Assembly (NCBI GenBank): GCA_022376515.1
Contig: WTXI01000076.1
Location: forward strand, 1 to 64,000
DNA: 64,000 nucleotides
Source: Lactifluus volemus
Lineage: Eukaryota > Basidiomycota > Agaricomycetes > Russulales > Russulaceae
Reading direction: 5' to 3'
Shown here piece by piece: positions 21,062 to 32,227 of this stretch. Within the stretch, counting starts at the first letter, position 1. Each line of letters begins with the position of its first letter. The translations under genes and the position numbers were made by a program. The notes beneath the pieces are model-generated. The model was not told the DNA's origin. It worked only from the letters and a program-made list of their open reading frames with translations, and searched no databases.

Positions 21062-23552
21062 ATGACTGTGCTCGCCTATAATCTCATCTCTCTCATTCCC
21101 GAGGGCACCACTTTAATCCTGAAGCGCGACGAGACCCGCGCGTCCACTTGGGAAGCTCATCCGTCTCGTGCGCTCAACGGCCATTACGAGACTTCTTTGC
21201 TGCATTTCCTGTTCACCGGTCATACCAATGAACCCCTCACGCCCACCAGACAGCAAATTCGCTGTCGCCGGACGCTTCCTATACTCTGGCCCAAGCGTCT
21301 GCGAGGGAAGACGTTTAAACGCCGGTCGCGACACGTCGTCAATCCCTGGAGAGCCCCTCGAGCTAGTCGCGTGGTCATCCGTGAACACGCTCATACTCCG
21401 GTCGCTACCACTACCGCTTCCGCAGGGCTCGACCGAGCACCCTTATCCGAAGCTGGCGCAGAAGGGGGTGAGTAGTAGTGGTGGCAGAGGGTGGTACGGT
21501 TGCCGGTGGTCCTGTCGACGTAGTATTACCGCGCCGGCGAGGTGCAAGGTGAAGGGTGAGTGGTGCGCGGCGTGCGAGTATAGCTTGCTCATAGCTATGC
21601 AAATCATCCGTATGGTTATGTCCCCGCGAGTATGCAGCTTGTCCTCCATACTGTACATTGTTAACCCCGGCACCGTTCTGTGGCTGCGGCTGACCGCCGT
21701 TCTGGCCACGCATGGGATCACCCCAACCGGCAGTGCCAGCAGAAGGCGTCTTGACACTCGGCAGGCTCGCGACTCGTGTAAGCCCGCGCTCACGTTTTGG
21801 GCTCCCATTTGGGGGATGGTCGTTTGCGGCGGGGGGTTGGCCAGAGCCAGAGAGGGGTGTTCTCATGTACTGTTTCCATATTTCCTTCAATTCTTTGAGA
21901 CTCGCCGGCGTTGTGGCAGTTGCATTTCCCGCTTGTCCTTGCGATTGCTGCTGCTGAGGGCCCTTCTTTCCAGTGGAACGGGGAGCATCGCACGGGTTTG
22001 CACGAGGTGTGGGGCCATCGCCCCATGTTGGATTATGATGAACGGAGCCACTCCCGTGGGTAATCGAACTGTCAAAGAAGGGTGTGCCCTCACCAAAACC
22101 AGCGAGAACTTCAGGTTCGTCAAGAGACATGAGTCCAAAGGCAGACGAAAAGCCCTCACGGTCCGTGACCGCGCCGTCGGCCGTTGCGGGGCGGGAGAAC
22201 GATTGCGGGTAATCCGGAGGCAGGGGAAGATGCACGCTTGAAGAGGTAGCCGAAGAAGGTTGGCTGCGGCTCGTGGTGCTACCTGTCTCGCTTGCGCTCG
22301 ATTCGCATCGTTGGTGGCTTTGTGTGTCAAAGCTCAACGTAAGTGGGTGATTGTATCCATTTGTATATCCCGGATGATTGTTCGAGTAAGACTCGGACTT
22401 CCGGGTCGCGAGTCAATCGACAAGCGGCGGCGCGAAGAGTCAAAAATGCAGCGCACCTTGTTGTCGACATTATAGCCATAGTCAACCCCGATAGGTGATG
22501 GCGGAACGGGATAGTCTTGGGGTCGCCGCGCAAGTTGTAAGATTGAGCATAGCGTGCAACGGTGCTGTGATCATGAGGAACCTGCGTATCTTGATATATG
22601 GCTGGGAGTGGTGGAGCACGGTCCGAGGGGATCACACCTGTCCGGGAAAGAAGTTCCGCCTGAGCGCGGTAGCGGGCAGAATAGTCAAGAGCATTATCAT
22701 ATGGTGCGGTGGTTTGCAGAGGCGGGGGGAAGGTGAACTGATGATTTGCGTAAAGAGGATTGGCAGCAGAGGCGGTTAGTTGGGAAACAGCGGTGGGATG
22801 GAGTCCAGGGCCGTTGTTGCCGAGAAAGAATGGTGGATCTGAAAGACGGTATGGATTTGGGCCCGATTGAAGAATGGGAAGAGGTGGCAGGCCCGAGTTG
22901 GAAGTGTCGTGAGAGGGACGGGCTGGGTGACCAGGACCGAGGGGAGCGGTCTGACGGTGGAATTTGACATAAGTGCATCTCATCTTTCTATGGACACACT
23001 TTGCTAGATATAAGAGTGAGAACGAATGGAGCAAGAGAGAACAGAGCTTGAGGACGAACAGCAAGGATTGGCACCATCGCATGGCAACTGGACTGAACAC
23101 ATTGGTCGCATGCCTGCTTTGAAGTAGTGGCTCTGCTCGCCGATGCGGAACCTTTGCGACGTGAAGGAGTTGAGGAAATGAGAGGTTTCTCATTAGGGTG
23201 GCATTTATTAACGTGTCTCGAGAGGAGATCACTAAGTGGGAATGATGGGGTATAAGCGAGAGTGGGGCAGGGGGAATGATGCAAAGAAAATAGGCAAAAA
23301 AAAAAGATTGATAAGGCGGAGACTGACCTTCTAGCAAACTGATCTCCACAATGCTGACACTTGTATGGACGATCTCCGGTATCTGGAGTGGAGGGAGGAA
23401 TAGTCAGTTTCACAGACAGGGGTCGGTGGAGATGGTGTGGGGGAGGAGGAGGAGGAGGAGCGGGAGAGCTTACGGGAGCGCATATGCCTAGCTACATGTT
23501 GTGGACGAGTGAAAGTGGCTTGACAGACAGAACATTTGTGGTCGCCAGCCAT
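21062..23552 (-). CDS. C2H2 + Zn2Cys6 transcription factor (unit B copy, two one-base frameshifts)
   Basis: This is a nuclear DNA-binding regulator. Starting at M 23552, finger 1 is HKCSVCQATFTRPQHVARHM. After an intron (GTAAGC..CTCCAG) finger 2 is TGDRPYKCQHCGDQFAR, and after another intron it ends SDLLSRHVNKCH. A fungal Zn2Cys6 domain follows: KQACDQC, then after one more intron KCVHRKMRCTYVKFHRQTAP. The rest is Pro/Ser/Gln-rich and low in structure, as in activation domains. Two lesions break the frame. One missing base lies where (S)LPCDGANPC is expected (about 23086), and a C run is one base short near 22518 (unit A has the longer run and reads DPQDYPVPPSP there). Both are homopolymer shortenings, so a sequencing error is as likely as a mutation. 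The target genes are unknown. Confidence 0.7.
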
Positions 23553-23952
23553 GGTGAGCGAAGTCGACGGTAGTGGTGAAATAAGAAAAAGGGTAAAGAA
23601 AAAATAAATGAATAAATTGAGCGGCTCAAGACTTTTTCCCCCTCAACTCGCTCAGTCACTCACTCACTCGTTCTCTTACCTCGCCCCCCCCGCACAGACA
23701 CACACACACGCATACACTCTCATCGTGGGAATAATGACGTCACCGACCCGTCACTGACCCTTCCCACCACATCATTCCAAATCTCAATGATTCCTCTCTC
23801 GGTACATCCTGTTCCTTATCTTTTCAACTCCCTATTTCTATCTTCCCCAAAACCTTCTTTCCGTCCTTTCCCACCCATTTCTCTCTTTTTTTCTATTTTT
23901 TTATTTTTACTTGCTCATCCTCTTTGCCGCAGTGGGCGCTAATTGTAATACG
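23553..23952. promoter_or_regulatory. Promoter region of the unit B transcription factor
   Basis: This is a 400-bp gap between the transcription-factor start (minus strand) and the uricase stop. On the plus strand it is pyrimidine-rich with CA repeats (about 23690-23710) and TTTTT runs. Read on the minus strand these are purine-rich tracts typical of fungal promoters. No specific binding site is claimed. Confidence 0.4.
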
Positions 23953-25612
23953 TCACCGCCTCGAGATCGTGGCGGAGATCAGTCCACTGTGAATGACGTC
24001 AGTAATCCGGTATTCCGACCCGGCATCGCAAGATCCCGCTAGTTCCGGAAAGTTCTCAGCTTACCTGGGCGCGTCCACCGGAGTGAAGACCTCTGCCTTT
24101 TTCCTGTTTGTGAGAAGCAAGACGGGCGTCAGCGGAGTGTGTGACAGAGGATGAAGGAACAGGGCATCGATCGAGAAAAAAAGAATCCACCCCCGTCGTT
24201 GTCCCATCATCTTCCGCTCCACAACACGAGGCAAGTAAGCTTTTCCAGAATTGGATTAGCCCCACAACTGACGCAATTGCCCTACTTTCCCTCCAAAGAA
24301 GACCAACGTACGGTGTCGTGTTGTCCATTCCGATATACTTCATATCGACCGCGATATAGTGCTTGTTCGGCAATGTGTACTCCACCGTCTTCACACCCGC
24401 ATTCTCAGCGAGTACGCGTTGCCCCATTTTGTAAAGCGTAGCCTAATAATCTATAACGTTAACTAAACCTCGTACCGGCAAACAACAGAAAAGCAAATTG
24501 GAAAATGGGGGTGGTTCCCGGTTGCCACGCACCTGAACGCTTGCGCTTTCATCATTCGCGAAAACGTCTAGCGTGATTTCTCGCGCCAGCGCCCCGACCT
24601 TGGCGTCTTCCCACGTGTACAGTTGCCCACCCTCGTTCTCGTTAAGGTTTTGCTCCCCAAAATCGAGCCGCTTCTCGTCCCTCGGCAATCGCAAGTCCAC
24701 CTCCTCATACGTGTATCTCAAATCAACCGACGTGCTGAAGATCCGGTCGTTCACCTCTCCCAACGTCGTATACTCGTCCCGCACAAAATTTTCAAACGCA
24801 GATCCCGTCGATTTGAGCACTTCAACACCACACACCCGTTTGAAAAAAAAATTGACATTTGGCAAAAAAAAAAAAAAACGCACCGAGAAGGTCTTTCAAC
24901 CCTCCCGCCACACGCGCCACCGCGCCGTCGTTCCCGTCATCGCTCTTGCGCGTCACCTCAACGTCGACGAATCGCTTATCCGCTCCGTCGCGCCAAAATG
25001 CATGCTTGTGTCCCACTGCGTCGCTAGAAGCAGGCCCAGCACCAGTCCCGATGCGTGCCCAGCGAAGCTGTTCCACAGTCACCCATGCCTTGTCGAGGTG
25101 TGCGTATCGCGCGAGCAGATGCGCCGCGAGGTGCAGCGCAAATCTAGCTGGGTCTAACACGTGCGGGGATACCTTTGCAAGATCTGCAAGAATGCGAAGG
25201 CAGGGTCACGTCATTTTTCGATATTTGGAAGGACGGAAGGCGGCGTCACAGTTTGTAATGTTCTTCACTATATATTTAACGTCAGGTGCATATCATTCAC
25301 ATCGTTGGAATTAATTGGTTGATATGGGGTTCAAGACGTACTCGAGTCTGTCGCGACGATGACGCTGTTATCAGATTGGGTGTAGCTGAATCGTACGAAG
25401 ATCAGCACGCAAAACCACACACAAATCGGCGATCTCTCGTGGGTTTTTGGACCGCACCTAGTTTCGATCGCCCCTTCGACCAGAACGGTGACATTGTACT
25501 CAACTACGTCGTGCACCTTGCTCTCCGGGTCGCGAACCACTCTGAACACCCGCACCTTGTCTTTACCATACCGCGCCGTCGCGAGCACGCCTAGTTCTCC
25601 AGTTGCGGCCAT
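23953..25612 (-). CDS. Urate oxidase (uricase), eight exons
   Basis: Uricase oxidises urate to 5-hydroxyisourate in purine breakdown, usually in peroxisomes. Exon 1 (25458-25612) has TARYGKDKVRVFRVV and VTVLVEGAIET. Exon 2 (25342-25385) gives SYTQSDNSVIVATDS, the conserved T-D substrate-site segment. An 18-nt micro-exon (25250-25267) supplies MKNITN, joined to YLAKVSPHVLDPARFALHLA. Later exons give VEQLRWARI, LKSTGSAFENFVRDEYTTL, RIFSTSVDLRYTYEE, ASVQATLYKMGQRVL and VEYTLPNKHYIAVDMKYIG, then KKAEVFTPVDAPSGLISATI. The stop is TGA at 23953-23955. The exons sum to a multiple of three, for about 335 residues, slightly longer than the Aspergillus enzyme. The C-terminus reads SRR, and no SKL-type peroxisomal signal is visible in this model. 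It shares a divergent promoter with the subunit g gene. Confidence 0.9.
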
Positions 25613-25964
25613 AATATACGTAACGGAGAGCCTTCTTGTCGATTAGAAGATATTAGGCCCAGTCAAAGTAATTACAGTGCTGTCGTCGCTGTTATCAAAA
25701 AAAAAGGTTTTGACGTACAAACGGGTAGTCGTCGTCTGCACCGCGGAATTCCCGGAGTTTCAGGGAAAACGTCGCCGTGGGAAAAACAAAAACGGCCGGC
25801 CGGGTATCTCCGCGCCGACCTCCGTTCCCATCACCATAAACCGAAAATTCGCAGCCGCCGCCGCCGCCGCGAACGACGACGAACCCCACCACCCTACACC
25901 TCCTCCACCTCCTCTCCTCTACACAAATTTTCAACAGTGTTCGTAAAAGGGAATAGGGGAAACT
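25613..25964. promoter_or_regulatory. Bidirectional promoter, urate oxidase / ATP synthase subunit g
   Basis: This 352-bp gap separates two divergent start codons. It contains a GC-rich tract (GGCCGGCCGG near 25792-25801) and a run of GCC triplets near 25853-25870. I identify no named transcription-factor site. Confidence 0.5.
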
Positions 25965-26606
25965 ATGCAACATTCCATGGCATTGCGTCGTACCTTACTG
26001 CGTGGGCCAACACGCCATCGATTCGCTTCCACCTCCTCACCGTCATCACCTCCCTCACTCGAAAACGCAACTTCAGCAGCCCAAAAAAAAGCTCAAGATG
26101 CTCTCGGAACTGCCTCTGCAGCTGCCATGCGTGCAGGAACCTATGCGAGTAACGTACTGAGCCCACTCGGTACCCGCCTCTCAGGTCTTCTCGGTTGTCC
26201 GTCCCCCCCCCCCCTTATCCCTTTTCTACTAGCACTGATTTTTTATTTTATTTTTGATATATTAGCGTACCAGCAACCGATAAAATATAACCTCGCCGTC
26301 GGACGCGAAATCCTCAAACAAATCTATACAGCCGAACGTCTCCATCCGCCCTCATCGCTCAGTTCCGTGTTGGGGACGTACGGGACGTTGTGGGCTCGTG
26401 CGCGGTCTGTAGGATATTGGCGCGAAGTGGTCAAGAGCGGAGAGTGGGCCCGTTTGACCGTGTATGCCGTCGAGGCTTATGGCATTTTCAAGGTAAGCCG
26501 ACGGCTCTCCTTCCGAAGATGTAAGTAAGCTCATTTATCTATTTTGTCTTTTCAGATTGGGGAGATCGTAGGGCGTAGGTCGATCGTTGGGTATAACGTG
26601 CAGTAG
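25965..26606 (+). CDS. ATP20: Mitochondrial F1Fo ATP synthase subunit g
   Basis: Subunit g is a small inner-membrane protein of the Fo sector that supports ATP synthase dimerisation and cristae shape. Exons 25965-26193, 26266-26492 and 26556-26606 give 168 residues in frame with GT..AG introns. The N-terminus is Arg/Ser-rich (LRRTLLRGPTRHRFASTSS), as in mitochondrial presequences. The family core is YQQPIKYNLAVGREILKQIY, then SVGYWREVVKSGEWARLTVY and AVEAYGIFKIGEIVGRRSIV, ending GYNVQ. The second Met (25977) is an alternative start. The first intron has a run of about 11 C (near 26204) that could be misjudged in length, but it is non-coding. Confidence 0.9.
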
Positions 26607-27418
26607 TCGCGCGCAACAATTTTTTTTTTCTCATCGTGACAGCCTGAACTGCTGGTCTTACCCATAAACGCCAAATAATAATGATAGAAATTTGGTTCGC
26701 ATGGCTGCTTCTATTTTCTATCTTTTTTGCCTTTTCGAGTCGACCGATGCGAAATTGCAAGGACAAGTTGTTACAGTTTAACAATTATCCCGTTCTTGCG
26801 GGGCTCATGATCATTACTTGGTGTTTCCTTTCATAAACCCTTCGTTTTGGGGGAACCAGTAACTGATCTTACTGAAACTTCACGGGATGAATCCGAATCG
26901 GCGGCTGGCCAATAGTCGTTCCAGTGCCAACCATGCGACACGAGCCTCAACATTTGAGCTCTTATGCCCTGAGGGTGACCAAGAAGGCGAAAACGAAACT
27001 CCTCAAATGCAGCATAACTGAGACAACAAAGCGTATACGGCTTGTATCTGTGGCAGCCACAGGACCCTGCCCTACCGTGCTGTATGCTGCTACTTAGGGC
27101 TACCTTGTAGCTCGCGTTCAGTGACACTCAGGCTACCTCGCCGTGAATTCATGGCGATGTCACGGATCTTTCAAAGTCACTTGTGCTAGAGAGAATGGTA
27201 GGGCTCAACAGTCAGAACCGCAAGGAGGGGGGCCCGGGTTATATGAGGCGGCAATGTACTACCTGTCGAGAACTGGACAGTCTATGCAAAATGAGAGGCA
27301 CGAAAACACTAAAAACGAAACACTTATAACAAGTCGTATGCTGTCAGGTCGGTACTCTAGGAAAGTGGGTTCGAATTGAAATCAGTATGCCATAGTCAGC
27401 CGATGTCCAGCGGTATCC
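26607..27418. other. Intergenic, no gene recognised
   Basis: Frames up to about 100 codons exist on both strands, but they have no recognisable family and no convincing splice structure. It separates the subunit g gene from the 3' end of the third NLR. A poly-C run (27473-27481) lies just beyond, inside the NLR. Confidence 0.4.
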
Positions 27419-30400
27419 CTACGCTCCACTTCCACGCGCGCTGTATTCCGACAACAATTCGGCAACCTTCCGCCCCCCCCATCTTAACGCGAGTTCAAAA
27501 GAGGTACGGCCATCATCAGTACGCAAACGGGCATTCGCGCCTCGTTCGAGTAGTAGCCGTACAATCTCGAGGTTGCCCATGCTGGATGCAAGATGCAATT
27601 GTGTCCATAAAGACTGATCCTTCACGTCAACGTCGGCACCATGGTTGAGTAACAATCGCGTGATGTCCAGGAATCCAAATCGTGATGCATAATGCAATGC
27701 AGTCCAACCGGCCTTGTTTCGGAGGTTCACATTCGCCCCGTACTTGATCAGCAGCTCGACGACTTCGAGTTGTCCTTTCATCGATGCCCAATGCAACGCG
27801 GTCAATTGACGTTCATCTCGTTCGTTGACATCTGCTCCACCGTCGAGTAATTGTAGGCGATCCAACAACCCCAATTCCGACGCTCTATGTAGCGAAGTCC
27901 ACTCATTGTCAGAAACAATCGTTTCTTCGACACGGCTAAGGCCCGACTCAGATTGCGTAGTAAGTTCGGGAACAGTGTTCTCCAATATTGGGTCGAACTG
28001 ATGTCCCATACGCAAGGCTAGAAGCCTGACGACCTCTGCCTGCCGTTCAAAGATGCCACGTCTAAGGCGGTCTTGTCGCTGGCGTTCCTCATGTTGATAT
28101 CTGCTCCTGAGTCGAGCAATAATCCTACAACGTCAAGGTGCCCATTTTGTGCTGCATTGTGCAGCGGCGTCGAACCTTTGGTATCTCTCGAGTCGATGTT
28201 GGAGCCTAATTTGAGTAGGAAACGAACGGCCTCGATTTGTCCATTTCGCGACGCCAGGTCAAGCGGTGTTTCTCCATTGTCGTTTCGTTTGTCGACTTCT
28301 GCGCCGCGCTGGATAAGCAACTCTGCAACGCTGACGTGTCCATAGGCTGACGAAAAATGCAGTGCAGTGCACAACTCCACGTCTTGTGCATATACATTTG
28401 CGCCATTATCGAGCAATATCCGTACGACATCGCGATGTCCAGCGTCTGACGCCTCGTGTAATGACGTCCAGCCTTGTTTATTTCTGGCGTTCGGGTCTGC
28501 ACCATGCTCGATCAGGAAACGTAAAACTTCCAGCTTTTCGTTTCTCGAGGCCAAGGACAATGGAGTGAGGTAATTCACCGTAGTAGGCACATCGACCTCC
28601 ATCCCATACTCCAAAAATAAACGAAGGACGTCGAGGTGCCCGTCCCAGGATGCTTTGTGACACGGTGTCCAGCCTACATCATCGCGGACACTCAGATCAG
28701 CAACATGCTCGATTAACAAGCGTGCGATTTCGAGCTTCCCGAGACGAGATGCCACCCCTAAAGGTGTTTCTCCGTCGTGACCCTTCGCGTCGACAGCTGA
28801 GCCATGTTGGATCAGCAATTGTGCAATTTCGATGCTCCCGTCTGCGGATGCGAGATGTAATGCCGTCCAGAGGTCATTTTGCCGCGCGTTTGCATCTGCG
28901 CAGTGGTTGAGCAACTCCTCCACTATATCGAGATGTCCGTATTCTGATGCCATCAGCAATGGAGTCGAACCTCGATCGTCACAGAGATCCAAGGTCGCGC
29001 CATATTGCAGCAACAACTGAACGATCGCCAAATGCCCATTTGCGATGCGGCATGTAATGGTGTCCTGCCGGCATCGTTACAGGAGTCAATTGTCGAGCCG
29101 TGACAAAGTAAAACACAGGCGATCCCGAGCTCTCCGTTCATCGACGCTATATGCAACGGGGTCCACCAGCATCGTCTCGTATCTCGACATCTGCTTGATG
29201 CTCCAGTAATAACTCCACCATCTCTGTATCAGACGCCATATGCAACGCGCTGATTTGTAAGCACCAAAGTCGTTCGGGTTCGCGCCGTGTTCAAGAAGCA
29301 ACTGTGCAATCCGTATATATCCCTTGGCTATTGCAGCATGCAACGGAGTAGCGTGGCGCCCTCCCCTCATGTTGACGTCCTCAGGATGCGCATTCACAAT
29401 ACGCTCGACAAGGCTATAGAAGCCCCACAGTGTCGCATAATATAATGGGAGGGCTTCCGGCATTTTTGGGTGCATGCCAAACATGGGTACTTGATATTCA
29501 TAGTCCAAATCGTATAACCAGACCCATATCCGGAAGTGTGGCCTGTTCTTATCGAACAGACAGTCGATTTGATCATTAATCCGTGACGCCACCTCCCCGA
29601 ACCGGGCATGGTCGACCCAGTGCTGAGCAGCATACAACGCGAAAGGGAAGTTCTTCATCATGCTTTGGTCCACGTGGTCGTCAAAATGGAGCAGGACGCT
29701 GAGAGAAGCCTGGGCAAGGATCGTGTGCGCGAATCAGGAAGAATATGATAGCGGGAAAGTTCCTCTGGGGCGATGGCGAGCCGATCGGACGTCAGGAACT
29801 CCTTAACGGAGAAATGTGAAAATTGGACCACAGGCGACCCGTCGACATTGACAACGTGAATTAGGGTGGAACATGCACGCAACACATCTTCTCTTGGGTC
29901 CTCTGACCGCCAGTCCGCGTGATACTCCGGGAGTTGGCCAGGAACAAACCGAATCGCGAGGACCTCCGCGAGCTCTTCGACGCAAAGTGGACGAGCCGCC
30001 ACAGCGAGGCACTGAAGTAGTCGGTGGGCATAATCTCGTTGTTCCTGTTCAATCCCCAATAAGGTGCGTTCATATGTCTCGTCCAACGATCTGGGCAATT
30101 CGGCCAGTACACCCCGAATTGCTGGGGGTGAGCTACGACGGAGTGTTTCGAGCTGACAAAACACCCAGCGAAACCTGTACATGTCAGCAAGAGCAAAGGT
30201 TTGTCTGTGAGAATAACTCACATGCCATTGGCTTTCGTTGAGAGCGCATCGATCACCAGTTGCTTGTCCTCGGCCCTCCATCTTCGCATCCTGCGATCCG
30301 AATGGACAACGGTTCTGACATAATGACAGATGTCGTTCTTGTGACCAATTTTATCATGAAGAGCAAAACTGAGAGATGACAGAGGCTCTAGAACACTTTG

Positions 30401-32227
30401 GATATCGACCTCGGGACGGCTCGTGACACAAATACGTAGATTCGGAAGCTTGAGAGTGACAAGATCCTCCAACAGCTCTAGGACCTTTTCGCGTGCTGTG
30501 GGAAACCCAGATGTATTAGGACATTCGTCAAGGGCGTCTACGATGATATAGACTGGGGGCAGCCCTGGGAGGTTCAGAATTTTCTTTAAACACTCCGTAA
30601 GGGAGCATTACTCGGTTGCTGTGATCCCGCATCATGTGTCGAATATAATTCAGAGAGATATGATAGCAATGATCGGACTTGGCAGAAAATTGGGCAAGCA
30701 GAGAAGCGAGTAAGCCACGGACATCCTGTTTTGCAGTGTCTTTGAAGTCGAAGTAGAAATAACCCAGTAAAGCTAAGCCTGCATCACGTCTCTCTTTAGC
30801 TTCTTGGATGACGGCGAGCTAATTGACAATCTCATGAGTGGTCCACACGGCATGATTGGTGGAACGATTACCATAGTATGCTCTTTCCTGTCCCCGCTGC
30901 AAACCATGACAGGAGCCCATCAAGAGTTGGAGCAATAATGGTGGAGGAATCACGTACGGTTGCCATGGACCCATAAGAGCGAACCGGTGGCGTTCCATTC
31001 CGCAAAGGTAGTCCCTTGAGTGAACCATGTACAAGTTCCGTCATAATGAGCTTCGCAAGCAATGTTATGATTTTTTGATGGGTCAGGAGGAGAGAGCCAA
31101 TTTCGAATCCTCTCCTGTAACTGGTCACCTGAAGACAAGTTTAGCACATAATTCCAAGGCCAGAAATATCAAGGACGAACGCTTCATTTGTTTATCTCAT
31201 CCGTGGTCTCCTGCATGACGACTAATATTCGACAGTCAGCTTGAAATGCGTCAACTATCTCACGCTGACTGGACTTACCCAAAGCCTGCCGCATGCGATC
31301 CGTTGATACCCTGCCATCTACTCGGAGAACGTTCCAGTCAACAATCGCTCACGGTCACGGCCGATGAGGAGAGGCTTGCATACCATCCATGGCCACTTTC
31401 ACATTGTTTACCAGACCGTGAACGACCTCCAGTGTCTGGGCTACCGTCATCCGGGCCTCCTCCTGCGTGAGTCTATCGATTCTCTGCAGCACAGCCTCGA
31501 TCTCGCTCTCTCCCAGTAGCTTCTTTGCAAACTTCTCTGTGACGAGTCAAGCCATGATATATGCATAAGCAACATGTTGCTCACTAGCGTCCTTGCTTTA
31601 TCTGCTTGGTTGCAAGGGCAAGAATCGAGAGCACCTCGACCAAAATTTTCACAATTATACCGGTCATCATAGAGTCGAACGGGATCTCAGCATAGATATG
31701 AAGACGATTTAGGAAATTTGCGACACATTCAAAGAGATCGACAAGAGCATCATAGCTTGCCGTGATCTCAATTGCCGCCTGATGTAACCAGGTATTAATG
31801 AGGACTCAGCTGAAGAAAAGAAGAAACAGCACCGTGAGGAGAGTATCGATGCCAAGAAAGATTAATTTGCGGGTTGGAATGGCACCTGAAGGAGACATAA
31901 GAACTAGTAGACCAGGTAATGCGAATGTTATCACTAGAACTCACCAGGCTAGCGGCCTCGCCAAGAATATTGGAAAAGCCATGGATGACTTTTACTACTG
32001 GGCTGAGCCAGTTGATCAATTTACGATTTCCTTCCCGATAGTCTTTGAATGCTTGTGCTCTGTCTTGAAGTAGTTGTAGGACAGAATCATGTGAATGACA
32101 TCTCTGGAGCGATTCGGCAAATGGGTTTTTCGCGAGGTCTATCCCGGTCTGTTTGGCGTAGTCTTCCAAGGCATCGAGGATCAGCCGAAAGTTTGAGTTT
32201 GAAGTAGAGACTGTTGTCGCGAGACAT
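27419..32227 (-). pseudogene. Goodbye-NACHT-ankyrin NLR, third and diverged copy, few frameshifts
   Basis: This is another NLR of the same family as the two in the tandem duplication, but clearly diverged. From the 5' end: an N-terminal Goodbye-type domain (DYAKQTGIDLAKNPF, DRAQAFKDYREGNRKLINWL); a Walker A exon with AGTGKS near 30885; Walker B VYIIVDALDECP near 30540; TSRPEVDI; a winged-helix-like part ending SHFSVKEFLTSDRLA; and about 17 ankyrin repeats from about 29460 to 27419, ending ELLSEYSARGSGA and a stop. The repeats are well preserved in two long stretches (28018-29031 and 27419-28015). Breaks are single missing bases, for example near 28040 (CAGGAGG shortened) and near 29040, plus one extra base just after the ATG at 32225-32227. 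It may be a functional receptor if those are errors. Confidence 0.85.

Larger units (their letters stand above)
12345..23552. repeat. Segmental duplication, unit B (approximately 11 kb)
   Basis: This is the second, direct tandem copy of the block at 1443-12280. The junction between the copies lies in about 12280-12345, between the start of the unit A transcription factor and the start of the unit B GUP1 homology. Unit B retains the MBOAT core and all HSP10 splice sites, and it lacks the solo LTR and MITE-like insert found in unit A. Confidence 0.9.
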
